Shown piece by piece: positions 17,112 to 24,912 of a stretch of DNA of 64,000 bases. Position numbers and translations under genes: made by a program. Each line of letters opens with the position of its first letter. Within the stretch, counting starts at the first letter, position 1. The DNA lies in NCBI RefSeq assembly GCF_034521165.1, contig NZ_JAXHMV010000008.1, forward strand, positions 558,001 through 622,000, given 5' to 3'. The notes below the pieces were generated by a model. That model saw only the letters and a program-made list of their open reading frames with translations, searched no databases and was not told the DNA's origin. Source of the DNA: Thiohalophilus sp. (GTDB taxonomy: Bacteria; Pseudomonadota; Gammaproteobacteria; UBA6429; Thiohalophilaceae).

Positions 17112-17930
17112 TTGGATAAAAAACACAGCAGAAAGATTCGTCTGATGGGGTTCAACAACCTCACCAAGACACTGAGCTTCAACATCTACGATGTCAACTA
17201 TGCCGATACCGCCGAGCAACAGGCGGCCTATATCGAGTATATTGACGAGGAGTACAATGCCGAGCGCCTGACCAATATTCTCACCGAGGTGAGCAACATC
17301 ATCGGCGCCAATATCCTCAATGTTGCGCGCCAGGACTACGAGCCCATGGGCGCCAGCGTGACCATGCTGATCTCCGAAGAACCGGTGATCCCGGAAGAGG
17401 AACTCGACACCAATGCCGCACCGGGGCCGTTGCCCGAATCGGTCGTCGGGCATCTCGACAAGAGCCACATCACCGTGCACACCTACCCGGAAAGTCATCC
17501 GGATAACGGTATCAGCACCTTTCGCGCGGATATCGATGTCTCCACCTGCGGGCGTATCTCACCCCTGCGCGCCCTGAACTACCTGATTCACAGCTTCGAG
17601 TCGGATATCGTGATCATGGACTACCGCGTGCGCGGCTTCACCCGCGATGTGCGGGGCAAGAAGCATTACATCGATCACAAGATCAACTCGATCCAGAACT
17701 TCCTGGCCAAGGACACCAAGAACCTCTACCAGATGGTGGACGTCAACATGTACCAGGAAAACATCTTTCACACCAAGATGATCCTCAAGGAATTCGACCT
17801 GGACAACTACCTGTTCGACATCAGCGCCAAGGACCTGCCCGAAAACAAACGTAAACAGCTGCACCAGCGCCTGCAAAAAGAAATGCTGGAAATCTTCTAC
17901 GCGCAGAACATGCCGAAACTTTCGAAATAA
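17112..17930 (+). CDS. speD: S-adenosylmethionine decarboxylase proenzyme
   Basis: A 272-residue SpeD of the E. coli type, which makes decarboxylated SAM for spermidine synthesis. The proenzyme cuts itself at K117-S118 in LDKSHITVHTYPESHP to form the pyruvoyl group. The start is TTG at 17112, with GAGGT six bases upstream, and gives an N-terminus that lines up with E. coli SpeD. The D repeat begins two bases after the stop codon. Confidence 0.94.
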   Translation: MDKKHSRKIRLMGFNNLTKTLSFNIYDVNYADTAEQQAAYIEYIDEEYNAERLTNILTEVSNIIGANILNVARQDYEPMGASVTMLISEEPVIPEEELDTNAAPGPLPESVVGHLDKSHITVHTYPESHPDNGISTFRADIDVSTCGRISPLRALNYLIHSFESDIVIMDYRVRGFTRDVRGKKHYIDHKINSIQNFLAKDTKNLYQMVDVNMYQENIFHTKMILKEFDLDNYLFDISAKDLPENKRKQLHQRLQKEMLEIFYAQNMPKLSK

Positions 17931-17931
17931 C

Positions 17932-18120
17932 AGGGACGAGTTACGAGGGACGAGTTACGAGGAAGATCAAAATCCGGGCTTCTCGATCGTAATTCCGATA
18001 TAAATAAATTAACCGCGAATGCTCGAAGACACGAAGGATTAAAGACTAAAAAACTTCGTGTCTTCGCGCCTTCGTGGTTAAGGTTTTCCTCGTTACTCGT
18101 CCCTCGTCACTCGGCCCTGT
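17932..18120. repeat. Nested repeat: A pair inside a D pair
   Basis: Outer D arms at 17932-17961 (ACAGGGACGAG start) and 18086-18120 (ending GGCCCTGT) form clear terminal inverted repeats. Inside lies an A pair with arms 18010-18038 and 18051-18083. The element fills the whole gap between the convergent speD and coq7 stop codons. Confidence 0.88.
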
Positions 18121-18123
18121 GTT

Positions 18124-18768
18124 TTAGATCCAATAAGCCGTCCGGGTCATGATCTTCGAGGTCAGCTGCATGAGCTTTTTGACGGGGAAGGGCAGTTCGG
18201 CGCCACCGGCCTGCAGGGCGGTGGTGGCGTGGAGGCCTTCGTCTTCTTTCATTTGCTGCAATATGGCGCGGGATTTGGCGTCGCGCTCATCCAGTTGCGC
18301 CAGGTGGCTGTCGAGATGCCGCACCACCTGGTGTTCGGTTTCGGCGACGAAGCCGAGGCTCCATTTGTCGCCGGCGATCCCGGCCAGTGCGCCGATGCTC
18401 ACCGAGCCGGCATACCACAGCGGGTTGAGATAACTCTTGTGTCCGCCCAGCTGGTTGATGCGTGACTCGCACCAGGCCAGGTGGTCGTTTTCCTCCAGCG
18501 CGGCGCGCTCCATTTTTTCACGCACGTCCGGCAGCCGGGCGGTCAGCGCCTGGCCCTGATACAGCCCCTGGGCCGAGACCTCGCCGGCGTGATTAACGCG
18601 CATCAGCCGTGCCGCCAGGACCTGCTGGTCCTCGTCCAGCGCCGACTCCGCGACCGCCGCGGCGGGATTCGGCCGCTCGGTCAGCACCGGCCTGCCCACC
18701 AGCGTACGCAGGCCGAGATCGACGTTCATCAGAAAATGATCCACCGGGCTGTAATGACGTTGTTCCAT
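18124..18768 (-). CDS. coq7: Demethoxyubiquinone hydroxylase
   Basis: A 214-residue di-iron hydroxylase that adds the C6 hydroxyl in ubiquinone synthesis. Iron ligands lie in MRVNHAGEVSAQ, LEENDHLAWC and AETEHQVVRHLDSH, with a final KEDEGLHA segment. This is the Coq7 type used in place of UbiF by many gammaproteobacteria; ubiH and ubiI are elsewhere in the window. Confidence 0.93.
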   Translation of the reverse strand: MEQRHYSPVDHFLMNVDLGLRTLVGRPVLTERPNPAAAVAESALDEDQQVLAARLMRVNHAGEVSAQGLYQGQALTARLPDVREKMERAALEENDHLAWCESRINQLGGHKSYLNPLWYAGSVSIGALAGIAGDKWSLGFVAETEHQVVRHLDSHLAQLDERDAKSRAILQQMKEDEGLHATTALQAGGAELPFPVKKLMQLTSKIMTRTAYWI

Positions 18769-18835
18769 ATTCTTAAAGATACTCGAGGACAGTTAAGGCT
18801 GCAAGCTGGTGTTTTTATACCAAGGCTCTGGAAGC

Positions 18836-19010
18836 AACGCAAAGGACGCAAAGACGCAAAGATCGCAGAGAAAATTATATTCGTTATTATTATATGGGGC
18901 TGCTAATCAACCTGATACTTGAACCAGGAATTCTGACTGTCTATTTTACACACCAAAAATTACTAACTTTGCGTTCTCCGCGCCTTTGCGTCCTTTGCGT
19001 TATTTTCAGC
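18836..19010. repeat. C-family inverted-arm repeat upstream of coq7
   Basis: Left arm 18836-18875 (CGCAAAG units ending in CGCAGAG) and right arm 18970-19010. The loop of about 95 bases shows no gene. It separates coq7 from the GlcF pair. Confidence 0.82.
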
Positions 19011-19033
19011 GTCTGTAAAAATGACGGACCGAA

Positions 19034-19543
19034 TCAAAAGTAATACCCCAGGCTGATGTAGTTGATGCCGTAGTCTTCGTCGTCGCTGAGCAGGGTGTAT
19101 TCCAGTTCCAGGGTACGGCCGTTATCCAGCGGGTAGCCATAGCCGACGCCCCAGCTCAGGCCGTTGCCGTTGCGCTCGGCTTCGGTGTCGTAGCGCACCT
19201 GCCAGTCGCTGTAGCCGGCCTTGAGTTTCAGGTAGTGGCGTTCGCCGATGTAGAGACTGGTGTAGAGCGCATGGGTATCCATCTCCCAATCCTTGCGAAC
19301 GGTCGAGGTCTCGCCTTCGACTACCGAGGTGTTGATTTCCAGTTGCAGCCCGAGGCTGAGGTACTTGCCGTCCATGAGTTTGCCGCCGACAGTCAGGCCC
19401 AGGTTGATGGCCGGATCATAAGCCGGGTTTTCGTGTTGCAGGGTGCCGAGTTTGACCGAGAAATGGTCCTTGTCCCTGGCCGTTGCCGAGGTGGCCACGG
19501 CCACCAGTAACAGCAACCAGGGCAATTGTCGCAGGTGAATCAT
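19034..19543 (-). CDS. Outer membrane beta-barrel-like protein
   Basis: A 169-residue protein with a signal peptide (about residues 1-22, ending SATA). The rest is alternating hydrophobic beta strands (LSLGLQLEI, HALYTSLYIG, LSWGVGYGYPL) and ends in an aromatic residue (GYYF), as outer membrane barrels do. It starts inside the stop of the Fe-S gene (four-base overlap), so both are translated together. Function unknown. Confidence 0.65.
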   Translation of the reverse strand: MIHLRQLPWLLLLVAVATSATARDKDHFSVKLGTLQHENPAYDPAINLGLTVGGKLMDGKYLSLGLQLEINTSVVEGETSTVRKDWEMDTHALYTSLYIGERHYLKLKAGYSDWQVRYDTEAERNGNGLSWGVGYGYPLDNGRTLELEYTLLSDDEDYGINYISLGYYF

Positions 19544-20772
19544 GCCGGGGCCTCGATATATTCGCGCAACAGGGTAAGTGGATGGATGACCGGGATCAAA
19601 TTGTGCTGTTCGACCAGGCCTGATTGCAAATGCAGGGCACAGCCGATGTTGGTCGTGACGAGGCGATCGGGATGTTGTTCTTCAACGTGCGCCAGTTTGC
19701 GCGCCCGCAGTTGATCGGCAAACGCGGGGTAGCGCAGCAGATAACTGCCGGCGGCGCCACAGCAGGTGGCGTTATCCCCCAGCGGCAGGATCCGCAGCCC
19801 GGGGATGTGTTCCAGCAGCGGGTAGATATCATTTGCGGCACGCAGCACATTCTGCGCGCTGCACGGCTCATGCACGGCCACGGTTTCATCGCCGGCGCGA
19901 ACCGGCAGTGAATCGGGCCAGGACTGGTTGGCGATAAAACTGACCGCATCGCGCACCGGCACGGGCAAATCTGTTTCCAGCAACTGGCTGGCGCAGCCGG
20001 AGGCGGTGACGATGATCGCATCGAACTCGCCGGCAAACGCGCGGCGGTTTCGCGCCGCCAGCTGTTCGGCCTGCGCGTGCTGTCCGCTGTGGGCGTGCAG
20101 GGCCCCGCAGCATTGTTGCGTGGCGGGAACGGTCACATCGAAGCCGAAATAGCGCAATACCGCGATGGTGTCGCCCAGGGTCCGGCTGTCGGCGGCCGCG
20201 CTGACACAGCCTGTGAACAGGGCGACCCGGCCCCGGCGCGGTGTCATGGCGGGGTAGTGGGGCGCCAGGGAACGGGGCCAGGGCAGCCGCGGCAGCGTCA
20301 GGCCGCGGCGCAGCAGGGTTGAGTGTCGTCCCAGACCCAGGCCGCGCCCCAGCGCGGCCAGGCCGCTGCGCTGGCCCAGTACGATCAGCCGGACCAGCGC
20401 GCGCAACCCGACGGGACGGGTGAGCAGGGCCAGTCCCAGGCGGGCAGCGCGAGCGGGGCGGCGATCCTGCGCCAGCAGCTGCTGGCCCAGGTCGAACAGC
20501 CGGCCATACGCCACCCCCGAGGGGCAAACCCGCTCGCAGCGGCGGCACAGCAGGCAGTGGTCGATATGCGCGCGCAGTTTGGGCGCGGCCTCCAGCTGCC
20601 CGTTGGCCAGCGCCTGCAGCAGCGCAATCCGCCCGCGCGGCGACTCGTTCTCGGTCAGATCGGCCTGATACGTCGGGCAGTGAGGCAGGCACAACCCGCA
20701 CTTGACGCACTGATCGGCCAGCTGATCGATCTGTCGGGAAAGGGGCAAGGGTTCAGAACCGTCGGGCTGCAT
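19540..20772 (-). CDS. glcF: GlcF-like Fe-S oxidoreductase subunit
   Basis: A 410-residue protein with two 4Fe-4S motifs (C22-C25-C28-C32 and C73-C76-C79-C83) and two CCG-type domains (QQCCGALH and ATCCGAAG). This is the glycolate oxidase iron-sulfur subunit layout. The partner flavoprotein GlcD/GlcE is not adjacent. gph, which makes glycolate, is in the window, so glycolate oxidation is plausible, but related subunits serve other hydroxy acids. Confidence 0.85.
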   Translation of the reverse strand: MQPDGSEPLPLSRQIDQLADQCVKCGLCLPHCPTYQADLTENESPRGRIALLQALANGQLEAAPKLRAHIDHCLLCRRCERVCPSGVAYGRLFDLGQQLLAQDRRPARAARLGLALLTRPVGLRALVRLIVLGQRSGLAALGRGLGLGRHSTLLRRGLTLPRLPWPRSLAPHYPAMTPRRGRVALFTGCVSAAADSRTLGDTIAVLRYFGFDVTVPATQQCCGALHAHSGQHAQAEQLAARNRRAFAGEFDAIIVTASGCASQLLETDLPVPVRDAVSFIANQSWPDSLPVRAGDETVAVHEPCSAQNVLRAANDIYPLLEHIPGLRILPLGDNATCCGAAGSYLLRYPAFADQLRARKLAHVEEQHPDRLVTTNIGCALHLQSGLVEQHNLIPVIHPLTLLREYIEAPA

Positions 20773-20837
20773 GGTCCGGCAAGTCTACCCTGTTCCGGCA
20801 CCCGGTTTCAGCTCGATGTATGACATAATCACAAAAA

Positions 20838-21146
20838 CAGGGACGAGGGACGAGGGACGAGGAAAAATACCTTACACCGAAGGCTGTAGGAGCGCCTCCG
20901 GCGCGATAGGCCATACCGCGCGGAGAGATCTATCGCGGCGCAGCCGCTCCTACAATGCAGGGGCTCGAGGATTTTGATTTACCGCGTCACTCGCCACTCG
21001 TACCTGCGTCCGGAGGGCGCCGTGGGAGGGGCTTTCAGCCGCGACAGTCTATCGGGCTGCACGACCTGTCCGCGCCGGAGGCGCTCCCGCAGTTTCCGGT
21101 TATGACGCTTTTCCTCGTCCCTCGTAACTCGTCCCCCGGCCCTGAG
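20838..21146. repeat. D/E composite repeat and a second E copy
   Basis: A D left arm (20838-20864) and right arm (20985-21014) enclose an E hairpin (20886-20953). A second, more divergent E copy (about 21024-21094) and another D right arm (21113-21146) follow. The rest of the gap before the ferredoxin gene has nothing else recognisable. Confidence 0.82.
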
Positions 21147-21160
21147 TACAGGAGTGGTTT

Positions 21161-21469
21161 ATGTCCTTTTACAAGCACCATGTCTTTTTCTGCGTCAATC
21201 AGCGCGAGGAAGGGGAAACCTGCTGTAACAATTTCGGCGCCCAGCGCCTGCGCGATTACGCCAAGCAGCGGGTCAAGGAACTCGGCCTGCACGGCAAGGG
21301 CGAGATCCGCATCAACAACGCCGGCTGCCTGGACCGCTGCGAGGAAGGCCCGGTGATCGTCGTCTACCCCGACGAGACCTGGTACACCTACATCGACGAG
21401 GAAGACATCGACGAAATCATCGAGGAACATTTGCTCAACGGCAGAATTGTTGATCGGTTAAAGATATAG
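21161..21469 (+). CDS. Thioredoxin-like [2Fe-2S] ferredoxin
   Basis: A 102-residue protein of the (2Fe-2S) ferredoxin family with a thioredoxin-like fold. Cysteines C11, C21/C22, C56 and C60 (NNAGCLDRCEEGP) fit the cluster ligands. An AGGAG site precedes the ATG. Its redox partner is not clear from the neighbours. Confidence 0.87.
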   Translation: MSFYKHHVFFCVNQREEGETCCNNFGAQRLRDYAKQRVKELGLHGKGEIRINNAGCLDRCEEGPVIVVYPDETWYTYIDEEDIDEIIEEHLLNGRIVDRLKI

Positions 21470-21476
21470 AAAAGAA

Positions 21477-21817
21477 AGTTGGCAGTTGGCAGTTGGCAGT
21501 CATCCGGGGCCTGTAGGAGCGGCTGCGCCGCGATGGGCCCTGCTGTGTGGCACGTTCTATCGCGCCAAAGGCGCTCCTACAGTTTCCGGTTATGAGGCTT
21601 TTCCTCGTAATTCGTCCCTGTTTGAGGTGTAGGCCGGACATAGCGCAGCGGTGTCCGGCATCCCGAAAAATGCCCGATACCGCTGCGCTATATCGGGCCT
21701 ACCTGGCTGAGTTGGCAGTTGGTGGTCTTCCGGGTTCTGTAGGAGCGGCTGCGCCGCGATGGGCCCTGCCGTGTGGCACGTTCTATCGCGCCAAAGGCGC
21801 TCCTGCCGCTTTGAGTC
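21477..21817. repeat. Two direct copies of an H-E unit with a G element between
   Basis: GTTGGCAGTTGGCAG runs (H heptamers, 21477 and about 21710) are each followed by an E-type hairpin (about 21510-21582 and 21740-21815) that is nearly the same in both copies. A complete G element (21629-21702) separates them. No gene is present in this 390-base gap. Confidence 0.8.
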
Positions 21818-21860
21818 ATAGGGTTATATTTCTGCGAACTGAAAACTGTCAGAATTAGTT

Positions 21861-22529
21861 ATGAGTCAAAAATTGCTAATCGAAGGTGCGGTCGGCCAGC
21901 TGGAGCTGCTCATCGAAGAACCCGACAACCCGGCGCCGCAGGCCCCGGTGGCGGTGCTGTGTCATCCCCATCCGCTGCACGGCGGCAGCCTGACCAACAA
22001 GGTGGTGCATATCCTCGCCGCGACTATGAACCGGCTGGGCGCGACGGCGGTGCGTTTTAACTTCCGCGGCGTGGGCCGCTCGGAGGGCGAGTTCGACAAC
22101 ATGGTCGGCGAGCTGGAGGATCTGCGCGCGGCGGTCGAGTGGGTGCGGCAACACTACCCCGACGCGCCGCTGTGGCTGGGCGGCTTCTCCTTCGGCGCCC
22201 AGGTGGCGCTCAAGATGCACGCGCGGGTCGGGGCCGAGCGGCTGCTGGTCGCGGCGCCGCCCCTGTCGCTTTACGGCAGCGACGATCTGCCGGCGATCGC
22301 GATCCCCTGGCTCGTGATCCAGGGTAGCGAGGACGAGGTCATCGACGCCCACCAGGTCCGCGACTGGGTCGCCCGCCAGACCGCCAACCCGCCGCAGCTC
22401 ATCTGGCTCGAGGGGGCCGGCCACTTCTTTCACGGGCGATTGAATGAGGTGCGCGAGGCGGTGATCGAGGCCTGGCCGAAGCTGTCGCCAGCGTTAAGAG
22501 CTCAGGGACGAGTTACGAGGGACGAGTGA
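21861..22529 (+). CDS. Alpha/beta hydrolase with repeat-derived C-terminus
   Basis: A 222-residue cytosolic hydrolase. It has CHPHPLHGGS near the N-terminus, a nucleophile serine in GFSFGA, an acid region SEDEVID and a histidine in GAGHFFHGR. The layout fits the small YsgA/COG2945-type hydrolases. The last nine or so codons (AQGRVTRDE and stop) are read from a D repeat arm, so the original C-terminus has been replaced. Confidence 0.85.
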   Translation: MSQKLLIEGAVGQLELLIEEPDNPAPQAPVAVLCHPHPLHGGSLTNKVVHILAATMNRLGATAVRFNFRGVGRSEGEFDNMVGELEDLRAAVEWVRQHYPDAPLWLGGFSFGAQVALKMHARVGAERLLVAAPPLSLYGSDDLPAIAIPWLVIQGSEDEVIDAHQVRDWVARQTANPPQLIWLEGAGHFFHGRLNEVREAVIEAWPKLSPALRAQGRVTRDE

Positions 22530-22850
22530 CGAGGAAAACCCGGGGCAAAGGGCTGTAGGAGCGCCTCCGGCGCGATAGACCGTGCCGCAAGGCAAGACCC
22601 ATCGCGGCGTAGCCGCTCCTACGATCGATGAGGCCGGGTTTTGATTTTCCCCTCGTCACTCGTCACTCGTCACTCGTCCCTGCGCCCGGAGGGCGCCGGG
22701 AGCGCCTCTGGCGCGATAGGCCGTGCCACACGGCAGGGCCCATCGCGGCGCAGCCGCTCCTACCCCATCATTTTTCTGCCAACTGCCAACTGCCAACTGC
22801 CAACTGCCAACTGCCAACTCAGTACTTAGTACTCAGAACTCAGAACTCAT
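22503..22850. repeat. D/E composite repeat followed by E, H and I repeats
   Basis: D left arm from 22503 (inside the hydrolase gene), E at 22555-22622, D right arm 22651-22682, a second E at about 22690-22763, then six tandem TGCCAAC heptamers (22777-22818) and degenerate CTCAGAA heptamers to about 22850. Confidence 0.82.
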
Positions 22851-22904
22851 CAAACCCTATGATATTTAAGGTATTTCCTGACTAAAAAAATCGGGCATCG
22901 GGGC

Positions 22905-22933
22905 TTGACTGAATATTGTCAATTAATTATATT
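22905..22933 (+). promoter_or_regulatory. Sigma-70 promoter of a short transcript
   Basis: TTGACT (22905-22910) and TATATT (22928-22933) are separated by 17 bases. This is one of the best sigma-70 matches in the window. The transcript would begin near 22940 and meet a terminator at 23016-23023, well before rplM. Confidence 0.6.
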
Positions 22934-22939
22934 AGCAAA

Positions 22940-23023
22940 CACTGAAATACAGTTTTTAACTCCTCCATCCTCCTTATGGTGGTATTTGTGGCGCGGTTCC
23001 CCCCTTTTCCGCGCCTTTTTTTT
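22940..23023 (+). ncRNA. Candidate small RNA upstream of rplM with anti-Shine-Dalgarno motifs
   Basis: A strong promoter precedes it and an intrinsic terminator ends it, defining an RNA of about 84 bases. It carries CTCCTCC followed by CCTCCTTA, the latter identical to the anti-Shine-Dalgarno end of 16S rRNA. rplM appears to have its own promoter downstream of the terminator. It could be a free small RNA or an attenuated rplM leader. The boundaries are inferred from the promoter and terminator only. Confidence 0.45.
22990..23023 (+). terminator. Intrinsic terminator before rplM
   Basis: A perfect seven-base stem GGCGCGG/CCGCGCC (22990-22996 with 23009-23015) is followed by eight T residues. 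Confidence 0.75.
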
Positions 23024-23058
23024 GTCCGCAAAAAATGGCCCGTCCGTGCCGGCGGCTC

Positions 23059-23087
23059 TTGTCAGGGGCCCCCGATTTCTGTAAGAT
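23059..23087 (+). promoter_or_regulatory. Probable rplM promoter
   Basis: TTGTCA (23059-23064) and TAAGAT (23082-23087) with a 17-base spacer, followed by a GC-rich start region (TTCCGCCTC), as expected of growth-rate controlled ribosomal promoters. It lies 45 bases before the rplM start codon. Confidence 0.5.
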
Positions 23088-23132
23088 TCCGCCTCTTTTT
23101 TGCAGTAGTTTAATAACTTAAGGCTCGAGTCG

Positions 23133-23561
23133 ATGAAAACCTTTAGCGCCAAGCCGGAAACCGTCAAACGCGACTGGTATGTGATTGATGCGACAGACAA
23201 AGTTCTGGGTCGCGTCGCTACCGAGATCGCCCGCCGCCTGCGCGGCAAGCACAAGCCGGAATACACCCCGCACGTCGATACCGGTGACTATATTATTGTC
23301 ATCAACGCCGACAAGATCGCGGTCACCGGTAACAAAGAGTGGGACAAGATGTACCACCACCACACCGGCTATCCGGGCGGCATCAAGTCCGTCTCCCTGG
23401 ACAAGCAGCGCGACAAGCACCCGGAACGGATCCTCGAGACCGCCGTGCGCGGCATGCTGCCCAAAAACCCGCTGGGCCGGGCCATGTTCCGCAAGCTCAA
23501 GGTATACCGCGGCGCGGACCACAATCACGCGGCTCAACAGCCCAAGGCACTGGAACTCTAG
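23133..23561 (+). CDS. rplM: 50S ribosomal protein L13
   Basis: A 142-residue ribosomal protein with the usual MKTFSAKPE start, WYVIDATDKVLGR, and VRGMLPKNPLGR near the end. Length equals the E. coli protein. It is followed after 12 bases by rpsI, the universal partner. Confidence 0.98.
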   Translation: MKTFSAKPETVKRDWYVIDATDKVLGRVATEIARRLRGKHKPEYTPHVDTGDYIIVINADKIAVTGNKEWDKMYHHHTGYPGGIKSVSLDKQRDKHPERILETAVRGMLPKNPLGRAMFRKLKVYRGADHNHAAQQPKALEL

Positions 23562-23573
23562 GCAGGAACCCTC

Positions 23574-23963
23574 ATGGCAGATAACTATTACAGCACCGGC
23601 CGTCGCAAGAACTCCACCGCACGGGTCTACCTGACCCCCGGTAACGGCAGCATCAGCGTCAACAAGCGTCCCCTGGACGAATACTTCGGCCGCGAAACCG
23701 CCCGCATGGTCGTTCGCCAGCCGCTGGAGCTGACCGACCACACCGGCACCTTCGACGTCAAAGTCTTCGTCCGCGGCGGCGGCAACACCGGCCAGGCCGG
23801 CGCCATCCGCCACGGCATCACCCGCGCGCTGATGAAATACGAAGAAACCCTGCGTCCCGCCCTGCGCCGCGCCGGCTACGTCACCCGCGACGCCCGCGAA
23901 GTCGAACGCAAGAAAGTCGGCCTGCACAAGGCGCGTAAGCGTCCGCAGTACTCCAAGCGTTAA
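23574..23963 (+). CDS. rpsI: 30S ribosomal protein S9
   Basis: A 129-residue ribosomal protein with YYSTGRRKNSTARV at the N-terminus and the basic RKKVGLHKARKRPQYSKR-type tail that reaches the decoding centre. It is co-transcribed with rplM. Confidence 0.98.
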   Translation: MADNYYSTGRRKNSTARVYLTPGNGSISVNKRPLDEYFGRETARMVVRQPLELTDHTGTFDVKVFVRGGGNTGQAGAIRHGITRALMKYEETLRPALRRAGYVTRDAREVERKKVGLHKARKRPQYSKR

Positions 23964-23986
23964 AAACGCTGCTGCGTTTTTAACGC
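23957..23986 (+). terminator. Hairpin at the end of rplM-rpsI
   Basis: A perfect 13-base stem (GCGTTAAAAACGC with GCGTTTTTAACGC) and a four-base loop spans the rpsI stop codon. There is no separate T tract after it, so it may end or stabilise the transcript. A D repeat arm begins right after. Confidence 0.5.
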
Positions 23987-24430
23987 AGGGCCGAGTGACG
24001 AGGGACGAGTCACGAGGAAAAGCACAGAACTTCAAGGAGGAAGGGGCATGGATGCACTCGAGAGCCTGGATGTCTGGAAACGGGCCTGCCGGTTGTCAGT
24101 CAGGTTGTACCAGACCCTGGCTGACTGCCGGGAATACAGCTTCAAGGATCAAATCACGAGGGCGGCACTTTCTGTGCCCTCGAATATCGCCGAAGGCTAT
24201 GAAAGGGAAACTGACCGCACCCGCGTTCAGTTCTTCAAGATTGCCAAGGGTTCCTGCGGCGAGCTGCGAACCCAACTGATGATCGGTCGGGCAGCCGGAT
24301 TTATCGAGGCTGAAACCGGCAAGGAAATGGAAGAAGAAGTCAGGGAAATTTCCCGGATGATATGGGGCCTGATTCGTCACTATCAGGATCAAGAAGACCT
24401 CGTCCCTCGTCCCTCGTGACTCGTACCTGT
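23986..24430. mobile_element. D-family hairpin element carrying a four-helix-bundle gene
   Basis: Left arm 23986-24017 and right arm 24398-24430 are imperfect reverse complements (about 26 of 31 positions) built from GACGAG units and starting CAGGG/ending CCTGT like other D pairs. The loop is filled by one gene of the S23/bAvd-like four-helix-bundle family with its own ribosome binding site. It lies between rpsI and tRNA-Gln. I interpret it as a cargo-bearing form of the D repeat. Confidence 0.6.
24048..24419 (+). CDS. Four helix bundle protein (S23/bAvd-like)
   Basis: A 123-residue, mostly helical protein with the family signature SVPSNIAEGYER (residues 42-53). The family (TIGR02436) is known from open frames inside 23S rRNA intervening sequences and is related to the accessory protein bAvd of diversity-generating retroelements. 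Function is not settled; it may bind nucleic acid. AAGGAGG lies upstream. The last six residues (LVPRPS) and the stop are read from the right D arm. Confidence 0.85.
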   Translation: MDALESLDVWKRACRLSVRLYQTLADCREYSFKDQITRAALSVPSNIAEGYERETDRTRVQFFKIAKGSCGELRTQLMIGRAAGFIEAETGKEMEEEVREISRMIWGLIRHYQDQEDLVPRPS

Positions 24431-24435
24431 TCTAT

Positions 24436-24509
24436 TGGGGACTCGTCTAATGGCAGGACGACGGACTCTGACTCCGTTAGTCTAGGTTCGAATCCTAGGT
24501 CCCCAGCCA
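24436..24509 (+). tRNA. tRNA-Gln (anticodon CTG)
   Basis: A 74-base cloverleaf: acceptor stem TGGGGAC with GTCCCCA, anticodon stem ACGGA/TCCGT with loop CTCTGAC (anticodon CTG, 24468-24470), TPsiC arm with GGTTCGAATCC, discriminator G and an encoded CCA. Its T-arm and acceptor 3' end recur at about 24726-24742 and 25963-25974. Confidence 0.95.
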
Positions 24510-24515
24510 AAATAG

Positions 24516-24545
24516 AAAAAGGCCGGTTTTTCCGGCCTTTTTCTA
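24516..24545 (+). terminator. Terminator after tRNA-Gln
   Basis: GGCCGG/CCGGCC stem flanked by A5 and T5 (AAAAAGGCCGG...CCGGCCTTTTT). It can work in both directions. Confidence 0.8.
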
Positions 24546-24549
24546 TTTT

Positions 24550-24720
24550 CACCTGCCGGATCTCAATGGATGAGAACCGTTGGTTCGACAAAATCGCCGG
24601 GATGACGTGCAGGGAAGCACTAATGTCGCGGAAGGCAGGGATGCCGTGAGCGACTCGATTTTGGACAGCGGCGCGCTGTTTGCGGCGCTGGCCCGCAGGG
24701 CGAAGGTCATGGATGGCCGG
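24550..24720. other. Unassigned spacer between tRNA-Gln and a tRNA 3' end copy
   Basis: No gene, arm repeat or hairpin is recognised in these 170 bases. Composition is coding-like but no frame shows a known protein. It may be debris of an integrated element, given the tRNA fragments at both borders. Confidence 0.4.
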
Positions 24721-24725
24721 AGCAA

Positions 24726-24806
24726 TCCTGGGTCCCCAGCCACATTAAAAAAGCCCCTTATCAGGGGCTTTTTTAGTTTCCCGGTACTAGGGGCTAGGTT
24801 CTAGAA
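24726..24806. repeat. tRNA-Gln 3' end copy with terminator and K arm, copy 1
   Basis: AATCCTGGGTCCCCAGCCA matches the 3' end of the tRNA-Gln gene with one change and is followed by a terminator hairpin (AAAAAAGCCCC/GGGGCTTTTTT, 24747-24774) and a K repeat (CTAG-rich). The same order recurs on the far side of the IS at 25963-26036, as a direct repeat of about 75 bases. Confidence 0.7.
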
Positions 24807-24912
24807 AATCCTGGGAGGATCCTGGTCCAGATTTATATAGGGATAGCAAGAATGCAGTTGCCCCTGGAATAGCGAAGTCAGAATCGCTAGCCCCTGGTAA
24901 CTAGCACCTAGC
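24780..24912. repeat. K-family CTAG-rich inverted pair
   Basis: Left arm GGTACTAGGGGCTAGGTTCTAG (about 24783-24804, 22 bases with three CTAG-type units) and right arm at about 24887-24912 (CTAGCCCCTGG, CTAGCACCTAG). The IS481-type element is inserted in a CTAG of the right arm. Confidence 0.7.

Noticed and set aside
17932..18120. D repeats considered as simple intrinsic terminators
   Set aside because: The arms are long and imperfect, have large loops that hold other repeats or genes, and lack a T tract. They may still affect RNA ends.
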